Assembly (NCBI RefSeq): GCF_025979885.1
Contig: NZ_CP110139.1
Coordinates: 3,740,001-3,804,000, forward strand
DNA: 64,000 nt
Direction of reading: 5' to 3'
Origin: Hymenobacter sp. YIM 151500-1
GTDB taxonomy: Bacteria > Bacteroidota > Bacteroidia > Cytophagales > Hymenobacteraceae
Part shown: in pieces, positions 44,073-51,556 of the stretch
Layout of the letters: every line of letters begins with the position of its first letter
How positions within the stretch are numbered: position 1 is the stretch's first letter
The notes under the pieces: generated by a model
Seen by the model: only the letters and a program-made list of their open reading frames with translations
What the model was told of the DNA's origin: nothing
The model's database searches: none
Program-made: the position numbers and the translations under genes

Positions 44073-46409
44073 GTGAACACACGTACTCTCTCTCATTTCC
44101 GAAGCGGCGGGCATTTACTGCTTGCCCTCTTCATAATGATGCTACTGGTTGGATCAAGCCAAGCGCTTGCCCAAGTCAACAGCACAATTACTGCTTCCTC
44201 CGTTGTCATTGATAATGGCACAGGTAATAAAACCTACGTGACCAGAGGCTCGGCTTCAGGCAGCAGCAACTTTGCGGGCGCAGATCTTGGAACATATGAT
44301 GTAAGTGATTTTAGCACTGTTCTAATCCTCAATGGAGGAAGCTTGACAGTGCGTGAGGCGGCTTCTGAAAGCGTGGATGAAGGAGGATCCACCCTTACCT
44401 TCAATATTCGGCGAGTTAACCCTCCGGCCTCTCCTGGCACTAATCCCACATTCACTGTTGTACGCACTGGGATTATCAACTTGCCTCAGACTAATTCAAC
44501 TTCTCCTGAGCGTACATTTTCTACACTGATAGCCAATCAAAACTTGCTGACTGGCCTGACTGCTGCCTCCTACCGGCTAAATATATCATTCCGAGCCACC
44601 GGGCAGGATGTAGATGGCAACGAATTTTTCCTTTTGGATCCGCAAGCTGGCTCCTACCAAGCCTCTTTCACAGTTACCGGTGTACGCCCCGTTGAGCCCC
44701 CAACGTCTACCACGTGGACAGGTGGTAAAGACGATAACTGGTTCGATCCAGCCAACTGGACCCAAGGTGTGCCAAATGCAACTAAAGATGCTACTATACC
44801 AGATTTCCCCGCTGGCTCTTCGGTGCAGTATCCAAATATCTACTCGAATACTATTAAGCCGCAGAGCACGACGACGACGACTACTCAAAATCCTAATGGC
44901 ACATTCTCTACTATTACAACGGTAACGCCAGGCTATGACAATAGCAATTCTGGTCCAGCACTTACCCGTAATTTAACAATGCAGGGCATTGACCAATTTC
45001 AACGTTCAATTGTCCGCCTTATAGTGGGCAATCTTCGTGTCTTCGGCAACTTCAGCAACCCGGCAGATAGCTTCATTCAGCGAGAAAATACAGTAATTAC
45101 TTTTGCTGGTACTGATCAGACAATTAGTGGTTCTGTCTCAGGCTTTGTAGGACTTGAAATAGATGGTGGTGGCACTAAGTCTTTGATAAATAATTTCAAT
45201 ATTCAAACAGGAGGCTACTTACGATTTATTAATGGTATTTTAACGACTCGGCGAGCTACTCCAAATTCCAGTAATCCCGACGATGTTGCTACTTCAACCT
45301 CCTACGTTGAGTTAGCACCACCTGCCACAAGCAATGGGGTATTTATTCCTGCTGGTCGTATTGAAGGAGAAACCGAAACCTCCTACCTGCGTGGTTTTGT
45401 TAAGACGGCACAGCCAGTTGTGATTGGTGTTCCTCAAGATTTTGGGAATATCGGACTTACAATGACATTCTTCGGTAATGATCCTGGTGTAGTAACGATT
45501 ACACGTACAACGCTGGGAAATTACAGCACCATTTCTAATGGCGCGAATGATAAACCCAGTATTCGGCGAGTGTTTGGGGTGCGTCCAGGTGACCAGCAAA
45601 CTAACACTGGTGGTTTGAACGCCAATGTAGTTTTCAAATATTTAGATAATGAGACGCGAAATCTAGAGCCAGGTAATCAAGCTCTGAATGAGAACCGGTT
45701 AGCTCTTTTTCTGTCTTCAAACAGTGGAAATATCTTCGGTCAGATCGGTCGTGATGCTATTAACACAACAGCCAATCAGCTAACTAAGAATAATGTACGT
45801 GCATTTGGTACTTTCACACTCAGTGAGGCCACGGCTCCATTACCAGTCACACTTACTGCATTTGATGCCCGCCGGGCCGGCAATGATGCCATATTGACCT
45901 GGGAAACTGTAGTTGAGCAGAACAGCAAAGGCTACGAAGTGCAGGTGTCGACCGATGGCCGTACGTTCCGCACGCTGGGCTTCGTGCCCAGTGCCACCCC
46001 GAGCAGCAACCGTCTGCAAGCCTACCGCTTCGTGGATTCGGAAGCTGCCAAGGGTGGGGTACGTTACTACCGTCTGCGGCAGATTGATTTGGATGGCAAG
46101 GAAGCCTTCTTTGGTCCCAAAGTGCTCAACTTCCTGGGTAGCGCCAACACAGCTGCCGAGTTGCGGGGCTTCCCCAATCCCTTCGACAACGAGCTGACGC
46201 TGACGACGGCATCGGCTGTAGCCGGTGCTGCACAAGTGGCCGTGCTGGATATGGCTGGCCGCGTGCTTAGCCAGCAGCAAGTAAGCCTCAGCAAAGGCAC
46301 CAACGATATTGTCGTACCCAGCGCCGGGAACCTACAGACTGGCGTGTACATGATGCGCCTCACCCTGCCCACCGGCGAGGTGCAGACGCTGCGGGTAAGC
46401 AAACGCTAA
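44073..46409 (+). CDS. T9SS type A sorting-domain secreted protein, compositionally mosaic
   Basis: 778 residues from GTG 44073 (an upstream ATG at 43974 would precede the signal peptide with unlikely sequence). Signal peptide about 1-33 (GSSQALAQ). The passenger is beta-rich and Thr/Asn-rich, with DNWFDPANWTQGVPNATKD, a segment common in Bacteroidota surface proteins. Then a PVTLTAFDARRAGNDAILTW fibronectin-like module and the C-terminal T9SS sorting tail (FPNPFDNELTL, VAVLDMAGRVLSQQ, GVYMMRLTLPTGEVQTLRVSK), which directs secretion through the type IX system and surface attachment. The passenger is AT-rich; from about 45900 the DNA is GC-rich like the host. Confidence 0.85.
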   Translation: MNTRTLSHFRSGGHLLLALFIMMLLVGSSQALAQVNSTITASSVVIDNGTGNKTYVTRGSASGSSNFAGADLGTYDVSDFSTVLILNGGSLTVREAASESVDEGGSTLTFNIRRVNPPASPGTNPTFTVVRTGIINLPQTNSTSPERTFSTLIANQNLLTGLTAASYRLNISFRATGQDVDGNEFFLLDPQAGSYQASFTVTGVRPVEPPTSTTWTGGKDDNWFDPANWTQGVPNATKDATIPDFPAGSSVQYPNIYSNTIKPQSTTTTTTQNPNGTFSTITTVTPGYDNSNSGPALTRNLTMQGIDQFQRSIVRLIVGNLRVFGNFSNPADSFIQRENTVITFAGTDQTISGSVSGFVGLEIDGGGTKSLINNFNIQTGGYLRFINGILTTRRATPNSSNPDDVATSTSYVELAPPATSNGVFIPAGRIEGETETSYLRGFVKTAQPVVIGVPQDFGNIGLTMTFFGNDPGVVTITRTTLGNYSTISNGANDKPSIRRVFGVRPGDQQTNTGGLNANVVFKYLDNETRNLEPGNQALNENRLALFLSSNSGNIFGQIGRDAINTTANQLTKNNVRAFGTFTLSEATAPLPVTLTAFDARRAGNDAILTWETVVEQNSKGYEVQVSTDGRTFRTLGFVPSATPSSNRLQAYRFVDSEAAKGGVRYYRLRQIDLDGKEAFFGPKVLNFLGSANTAAELRGFPNPFDNELTLTTASAVAGAAQVAVLDMAGRVLSQQQVSLSKGTNDIVVPSAGNLQTGVYMMRLTLPTGEVQTLRVSKR

Positions 46410-46433
46410 TCCTGCTGAGTAACTTACCTTAAC

Positions 46434-46470
46434 AAAAGCGGCTCCCGATTTGGGGGCCGCTTTTGCTTTT
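46434..46470 (+). terminator. Rho-independent terminator of the T9SS protein gene
   Basis: AAAAGCGGC pairs with GCCGCTTTT around a 13-base loop with a following T-rich stretch. Confidence 0.85.
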
Positions 46471-46593
46471 ACTGGCCGCCGCTTCTACTGTAGCGAAGCT
46501 GAGCTGCGCATTGACTGCTCGGCTTTTCACCTTTCCCGCCTCGTAACTTCTGCTGTTTCGCTGGCTGCCCTCACCTTGGCCAGTCTGCGCTAG

Positions 46594-46734
46594 TGGGCCG
46601 GCCACCTGCTGCCGGTTGAGGCACCGGCCGAGGTAGCCGAGCTACTGGGTAGGTTTGCCGAAAGGCTGTGGCGGACCTGCCGTGTGCAGGGCTGGCCGGA
46701 AACTCCGAACTTGCCCGTACAAGTGCTGCTGTCC
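46594..46734 (+). pseudogene. Possible remnant of an alpha/beta hydrolase C-terminus
   Basis: In the frame of the pullulanase gene, after a TAG at 46591, the DNA reads GHLLPVEAPAEVAELLGRF and on. This closely resembles the catalytic-His end of alpha/beta hydrolases (GH, then E.P.EVA..L..F). Preceding sequence in the same frame is interrupted, and no hydrolase body exists upstream. Could instead be chance. Confidence 0.3.
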
Positions 46735-48744
46735 ATGAAACCACTGCTCCTGCTAAGCTTGCTGCTGACCCTGGCTACCCTTAGTACCTGCCGCACGGCC
46801 CGCCTCGCCGATGGATTTGCGGCCTACCCGGTGTACCATGGCCCCGACCTGGGCCTAACCTTCCAGAATGGCCGGGCCCGGCTGCGGGTGTGGGCACCCA
46901 CGGCCGAAAAGCTTCAGCTCAAGCTCTACGCCGAGGGCACGGACGGCACGCCGGTGGCCGAGTACGCCATGCAGAAGTCGGTAGATGGCACTTGGCTCTA
47001 CGAGCTGCCGGCTCAGCCGCCGGGGCGCTTCTACGTAGTGCAGGCTACCATAGCGGGCCGGCAGATGGCCGAGGTGCCCGACCCCTACGTGCACGCCGTG
47101 GGCGTGAACGGGCAGCGCGGTGCCCTCCTGGACCCCGCTACGGTAAGCCCGGCCGGCTGGCCCGACGACCGGCGCCCCCGCCTCACCCAGCCCACCGACA
47201 TCGTGATTGGGGAGCTGCACCTGCGCGACGTGTCCGTGCACCCGCAGTCGGGCATTCAGCACAAAGGCAAGTACCTGGGCCTGGCCGAAACCGGCACCCG
47301 CGGCCCCGGTGGCGTGAGCACCGGCCTCGACCACCTGCGCGAGCTGGGCCTGACCCACGTGCACCTGCTGCCCACCAACGACTTCGCCTCCATCGACGAA
47401 AGCCAGCCTCAGCAAAACCGCTACAACTGGGGCTACGAGCCGCTGCACTACTCCGTGCCCGAGGGCTCTTTCGCCACCGACCCCGCCGACCCAGCCGCCC
47501 GCATCCGGGAAATGAAGCAGTTGGTGCAGGCCCTGCACCGGAGCGGCCTGCGCCTAGTGCTCGACGTGGTGTACAACCACACCTCCGGTGCCGACCGCCA
47601 CCCGTTCGACCAGCTGGTGCCCGGCTACTACTACCGCCAGCGCCCCGATGGCACCTACTCCGATGCGGCAGCCTGCGGCAACGAGGTGGCTTCGGAGCGG
47701 CCCATGGTGCGCAAGCTCATCGTGGAGTCGGTGGCGTACTGGGCCCGGGAGTACCACGTAGATGGGTTTCGGTTCGACCTGATGGGCATTCTGGACCTGC
47801 GCACTATGCGCAACGTCCGCGTGGCTTTGGACCAGGTAGACCATTCCATCTTTGTGTACGGCGAAGGCTGGACGGCCGGCTCCAGCCCAGTACCCGAAGC
47901 GGAGCGGGCCGTGAAAGCCAATCTGCGCCAGCTGAACCGCATAGCCGTCTTCGGCGACGAGCTGCGCGACGGCGTGAAAGGCCACTACGCCCGCCAGCAG
48001 GAGCCGGGCTTTGCCAGCGGGCAGCCGGGGCTGGAGGAAAGCGTAAAGTTTGGCATCGTAGGCGCCACCCAGCACCCGCAGGTCAACTACGCCCAGGTCA
48101 ACTATTCCAAGGCGCCCTGGGCCGCGGCGCCCACCCAGGCCATCAACTACGTGGCCAGCCACGACGACCAAGTGCTTTGGGACAAGCTCACGGCCGCCAA
48201 CCCCGGCGCCACCGAAGACGAGCGAATCCGTATGGACCTGCTCAGCGCCACCATCGTGCTGACGTCCCAGGGCGTGCCCTTCCTGCCCGTCGGCGACGAC
48301 TTTTTGCGCACCAAGCAGGGGGCCCATAACTCCTTTAACCTACCCGACTCCATCAACCAGCTGGACTGGGGCCGCAAAGCCCGCTACGGCCGGGTGCAGG
48401 AGTTTTACCGCCAGCTTATTGCCCTGCGCCGCGCCCATCCAGCCTTCCGCCTGCCCACGCAGGAGCTGGTGCAGCAGCACCTGGAATTTCTGCCAGGGTT
48501 GCCGGCCGGCACCATCGGCTACCGCCTGCACGGCCACGCCGGCGGCGACGAGTGGGGCACCATTGTGGTGCTGCTGAACGGCACCCGCCGGCCGGCCCGC
48601 CTGGGGGTGCCCGCCGGGCGTTACTCCGTAGTGCTGGCCGAAGACCAGCTCAATCCCCAGGGCCTGCGCACCTTGGAGGCTACCGGCGCCACCCCAACCG
48701 TGGAGGTGCCTGCTTCGTCGGCCCTGCTGCTGGTGCAGCCCTGA
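46735..48744 (+). CDS. pulA: Type I pullulanase-like glycoside hydrolase family 13 enzyme
   Basis: 669 residues; lipoprotein-like signal (LSTCRT, Cys20). N-terminal CBM48-type domain (LRVWAPTAEKLQLKLYA) then a GH13 barrel. YNWGYEP is the pullulanase signature (usual form YNWGYDP). Catalytic residues: Asp348 in DGFRFDLMG, Glu377 in VYGEGW, Asp477 in ASHDD; LVLDVVYNHT is region I. Hydrolyses alpha-1,6 branches in pullulan, glycogen or limit dextrins. ATG 46735 starts the signal peptide. Confidence 0.92.
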   Translation: MKPLLLLSLLLTLATLSTCRTARLADGFAAYPVYHGPDLGLTFQNGRARLRVWAPTAEKLQLKLYAEGTDGTPVAEYAMQKSVDGTWLYELPAQPPGRFYVVQATIAGRQMAEVPDPYVHAVGVNGQRGALLDPATVSPAGWPDDRRPRLTQPTDIVIGELHLRDVSVHPQSGIQHKGKYLGLAETGTRGPGGVSTGLDHLRELGLTHVHLLPTNDFASIDESQPQQNRYNWGYEPLHYSVPEGSFATDPADPAARIREMKQLVQALHRSGLRLVLDVVYNHTSGADRHPFDQLVPGYYYRQRPDGTYSDAAACGNEVASERPMVRKLIVESVAYWAREYHVDGFRFDLMGILDLRTMRNVRVALDQVDHSIFVYGEGWTAGSSPVPEAERAVKANLRQLNRIAVFGDELRDGVKGHYARQQEPGFASGQPGLEESVKFGIVGATQHPQVNYAQVNYSKAPWAAAPTQAINYVASHDDQVLWDKLTAANPGATEDERIRMDLLSATIVLTSQGVPFLPVGDDFLRTKQGAHNSFNLPDSINQLDWGRKARYGRVQEFYRQLIALRRAHPAFRLPTQELVQQHLEFLPGLPAGTIGYRLHGHAGGDEWGTIVVLLNGTRRPARLGVPAGRYSVVLAEDQLNPQGLRTLEATGATPTVEVPASSALLLVQP

Positions 48745-49065
48745 CTACATCGGGGGACGCGTAGTATTACGTGGCAGGTGCCAGCAGACCGCCGCCCAGC
48801 AACAGCATCCTGTGCTCCGGTTAAGTTGCACTGCACGGTATTCGCAGGATAATTTTTTGGACAAGGCCAACAATACGTTAGCCTTGTTGGTTTAAGGAAG
48901 CAGGGCACGGCGGAAAAGCTAGGGGAGGAAGCAGTAGTGGCTATGGTAGCTGCCGCGCCGGACTTACTTGAGTAGCAAAGCTAACCTTATTGGCTAGCCC
49001 CTCGTTAAAGTCAATACTAGATTTCGGATTATTCCAAGTCTATTGTTGCACTTGACCCTCGCTCA
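48745..49065. other. Gap between pulA and the YqcI/YcgG gene
   Basis: 321 bases with no gene. A weak hairpin CCAACAA (48867-48873) with TTGTTGG (48884-48890) may end the pulA transcript. The last 120 bases are AT-rich and probably carry the promoter of the next pair. Confidence 0.35.
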
Positions 49066-49761
49066 ATGATTGATGATCAACAAAATATAGCTGCGCAAGC
49101 ATACTTTGATTTTATACAAAACAAAGACTTCCCTTGTGTAGCTGCTAAGACGGCGCTTACCTGGAAGCAGCTTCAGTGCCTGGTAGTAGACCACCTGGCG
49201 TGCCCCAAAGACGACGCGGCCATTCTGGATTTCCTCTACGGGTTCATCGACGAGTACCGGCAGTCAGACAAGCTCTACCACAGCGCCGCCATCATCTTTA
49301 AAGGCCCCGAAAATCCTACCGAAGCCCAGTTTGAGGAGTTTTTCTGGCAGCGCCTTCAATCGTTGTCGAACCTGGACGCCCGCCGCTACGGCTACGACCC
49401 GCGGGTGGTAGCCGACCCATCCTCGCCGGACTTCAGCTTCAGCCTCAAAGAGGAAGCTTTCTTTGTTATTGGGTTGCACCCCGGCAGCAGCCGGCGGGCT
49501 CGGCAGTTTGCTTACCCCACGCTGGTGTTCAACGCCCACGCCCAGTTCGAGCAGATTCGGAATGCCGACCGGTACGACTTCCTGCGCGACACCATTCGGA
49601 AGCGCGACGTAGTGTATTCCGGCTCCGTAAATCCGATGTTGCAGGACTTCGGCCAGGCTTCGGAAGTGTACCAGTACAGCGGCAAAGCCTACGACGAGGC
49701 TTGGAAATGCCCTTTTATCAGCCAGCATGCACCACGACTTGACCATCATTCCGCCGCGTAG
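49066..49761 (+). CDS. YqcI/YcgG family (GntA-like) heme-dependent N-hydroxylase homologue
   Basis: 231 residues. Matches the YqcI/YcgG family: FIQNKDFPCVAAKTAL at the N-terminus, FFVIGLHPGSSRRARQFAYPTLVFNAHAQFEQ in the centre, and MLQDFGQASEVYQYSGK with a terminal W.CPF motif. The family includes GntA, the heme-dependent N-hydroxylase of the guanitoxin pathway, and other guanidine/arginine N-hydroxylases. Whether this one hydroxylates a guanidino group is inference. It overlaps the next gene by 35 bases in another frame, indicating tight coupling. Confidence 0.8.
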   Translation: MIDDQQNIAAQAYFDFIQNKDFPCVAAKTALTWKQLQCLVVDHLACPKDDAAILDFLYGFIDEYRQSDKLYHSAAIIFKGPENPTEAQFEEFFWQRLQSLSNLDARRYGYDPRVVADPSSPDFSFSLKEEAFFVIGLHPGSSRRARQFAYPTLVFNAHAQFEQIRNADRYDFLRDTIRKRDVVYSGSVNPMLQDFGQASEVYQYSGKAYDEAWKCPFISQHAPRLDHHSAA

Positions 49762-50320
49762 CGGCGCCTCATGTATTCTCAAAAAGGGCCAGCGCCTGCG
49801 CGTGGTAGACTTAGAAGGTGAGCAGGTGGCCGACTTTATTTGCTTCAATCTGCATGACAAAGCTGAATACCTGTCGTCGGGCCGCACCATCGACTACGCC
49901 GAAACCATCTTTCTGACCCAGGGCCACCCGCTGTATTCCAACCGCAGCGTCATCATGGCCGACATTGTGGAAGACACCGTAGGCCGCCACGACTTCCTGC
50001 TGACGCCGTGCAGCGCCGACACTTTCCGCATTATCTACGGCCACGAGCAGCCGCACCGAGGCTGCTTCGGCAACCTGTGCGCCGCCCTGGAGGAGTACGG
50101 CATTGTCCCGGACGCTATTCCGACCACGTTTAACCTGTTTATGAACGTGGCCGTTGATGGCACCACTGGCAAAGTAGACGTGCTACCGCCCAAAAGCCGG
50201 GCCGGGGACTACATCGTTATTGAGGCCCGCATGGACCTGCTGGTAGGCCTCACGGCCTGCTCCGCCGAAATGTCGAACAACTACGCCTTCAAGCCGATTG
50301 GCTACCGAATAGAAGGGTAA
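49727..50320 (+). CDS. DUF1989 (urea carboxylase-associated) family protein
   Basis: 197 residues. Full DUF1989 pattern: LRVVDLEGEQVADFICFN, EYLSSGRTIDYAETIFLTQGHPLYSNRS, HDFLLTPCSAD, YGHEQPHRGCFGNLCAAL and a metal-site-like C-terminal segment, VGLTACSAEMSNN. Members include the carboxyguanidine deiminase subunits of guanidine degradation. Its ATG lies 35 bases inside the upstream gene. Together the pair suggests chemistry on a guanidino or N-hydroxyguanidino compound. No guanidine riboswitch was recognised upstream. Confidence 0.85.
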   Translation: MHHDLTIIPPRSGASCILKKGQRLRVVDLEGEQVADFICFNLHDKAEYLSSGRTIDYAETIFLTQGHPLYSNRSVIMADIVEDTVGRHDFLLTPCSADTFRIIYGHEQPHRGCFGNLCAALEEYGIVPDAIPTTFNLFMNVAVDGTTGKVDVLPPKSRAGDYIVIEARMDLLVGLTACSAEMSNNYAFKPIGYRIEG

Positions 50321-50333
50321 CTCTGGTGGCCTT

Positions 50334-50371
50334 ACCCTAACCCCTCTCCGAAAAGGAGAGAGGCTGTAGCT
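50334..50371. repeat. Family D-like short hairpin
   Basis: CCCTAACCCCTCTCCGAAAA and GGAGAGAGG form a short hairpin after the DUF1989 gene; possible 3' end structure. Confidence 0.5.
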
Positions 50372-50448
50372 GTGGTTTCTAGTTGTTGTTCTGTCGCCAA
50401 GACAACCACTCTGGAGCCCTTCTTGCCAAGAAGTGAATCTTACTTTAT

Positions 50449-50504
50449 GAAGTTGATAGCCCGTCATGCTGAGCGCAGCCGAAGCATGACGGGCTATCAA
50501 CTTC
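50449..50504. repeat. Compact perfect palindrome related to family A
   Basis: 22-base perfect arms (50449-50470 and 50483-50504; GAAGTTGATAGCCCGTCATG and on) with a 12-base loop GAGCGCAGCCGA. It keeps the GTCATGCT ends of family A but lacks the GAAGCATCTCT inner arms, so it looks like an internally deleted copy. Confidence 0.85.
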
Positions 50505-50656
50505 CTGAACAACTTCTTTAGATGATTTCGTAGCTGAACCGTATTCGGCCGGCTGAATGCAGTGTTGGAGGTAGTGTTTTGGCGCTTAGTTGAAAGTCTG
50601 CGTGAGGAATGTTGTGCCTCAGTAAGTTGGTCTGGAAAACTACCTCGCCGACAACC

Positions 50657-51415
50657 ATGCTACGTACCCTGTATCTGCTGCTGATTCGCCTGCTGCTGGG
50701 TTATATTTTTGTCTCGTCGGGACTGTGCAAACTTACGGACGGGCATTTTGGGCAGCTGATTGGCCCACCCCACCTGATTCGGGACCTGACGCCCTACGGT
50801 CTGCACGACTTTGCTGTGTTCCTGGCCGCGTCGCAGGTGATGGTGGGGGCGCTGGTGATGTCGCACCGGTGGTCGTTGCTGGGGCTGGTAGCGTTGGTGC
50901 CGCTCAATGTAGGCATCTTGGCCGTCACCATTTCCCAGCGCTGGCAGGTTACGCCCTACATTGATGGGTTTTTCCTGCTGCTTAACCTGCTGGCTTTGCT
51001 GGGCGAATGGCCTACGCTACGCTTCTTTTTGCTGCCCAATGCGGTACCAGTTCCGCCTCAGCTGCCGCGGCAGTTTCCGGGGTGGCAGCGGCCGGCGGCT
51101 GCCGTAGGGCTGGCGGCAGTAGCAGCTGGAGCAGCCCTGGCTCAGCAGCCTCAGCTTACGCTGTTGGCGGCTCTGGGCAGTTTTGGTGCAGCCTATGTGC
51201 ACGCCTGCTGGAGTCCGGCCTTGCAAGCGGGTGGCTGGGTAGTACGCCTGCTGGTAGTCATGGCACTAGGGGCCGTTTGCTGCGTCACGCTGGGCGACAA
51301 GCTGCTGACAGTGGGCCTCGACCCGTTACTGCTCATGGCCGGAACCTTGCTGCTCGTGCTTGGGCTCTTGGCCGGCGCCACCTTCCGCTTCTGGCGGTTA
51401 AGGTCAGTGGCTTGA
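50657..51415 (+). CDS. DoxX-like membrane protein
   Basis: 252 residues, about seven hydrophobic segments. The first half resembles DoxX: LLLIRLLLGYIFVSSGLCKL, FAVFLAASQVMVGALVM, and a WQVTPYIDGFFLLLNLLALL segment. The second half is additional hydrophobic sequence without a recognised family. Function unknown. ATG 50657 begins the first membrane segment. Convergent with the patatin gene. Confidence 0.6.
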   Translation: MLRTLYLLLIRLLLGYIFVSSGLCKLTDGHFGQLIGPPHLIRDLTPYGLHDFAVFLAASQVMVGALVMSHRWSLLGLVALVPLNVGILAVTISQRWQVTPYIDGFFLLLNLLALLGEWPTLRFFLLPNAVPVPPQLPRQFPGWQRPAAAVGLAAVAAGAALAQQPQLTLLAALGSFGAAYVHACWSPALQAGGWVVRLLVVMALGAVCCVTLGDKLLTVGLDPLLLMAGTLLLVLGLLAGATFRFWRLRSVA

Positions 51416-51476
51416 TTACGAGTAAGGTAGCTTAGAAGCGGTGTGTGAGTGGAAGATAAGAGCCCGACAAAGTGAA

Positions 51477-51534
51477 GCCCCAGTGAGGGCGACACCCATC
51501 GTTCGCCGATGTGTAGTGTCGCCTCCGCTGGGGC
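51477..51534. repeat. Family E palindrome (GCCCCAGCGGGGCGACAC type)
   Basis: GCCCCAGTGAGGGCGACAC and its near complement GTGTCGCCTCCGCTGGGGC enclose a loop containing a further CATCGTTCGCCGATG hairpin. It lies between two convergent genes and may act as a two-way terminator. Another copy is at 55423-55527. Confidence 0.75.
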
Positions 51535-51556
51535 GTATTGTTTGCTTCTGTTGCTA

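Noticed and set aside
48860..48890. A tRNA-like or riboswitch hairpin after pulA
   Set aside because: Only a 7-base stem with no further tRNA or riboswitch features.
49021..49065. Guanidine riboswitch before the GntA-like/DUF1989 pair
   Set aside because: No guanidine-I, -II or -III core motif could be read in the AT-rich leader.
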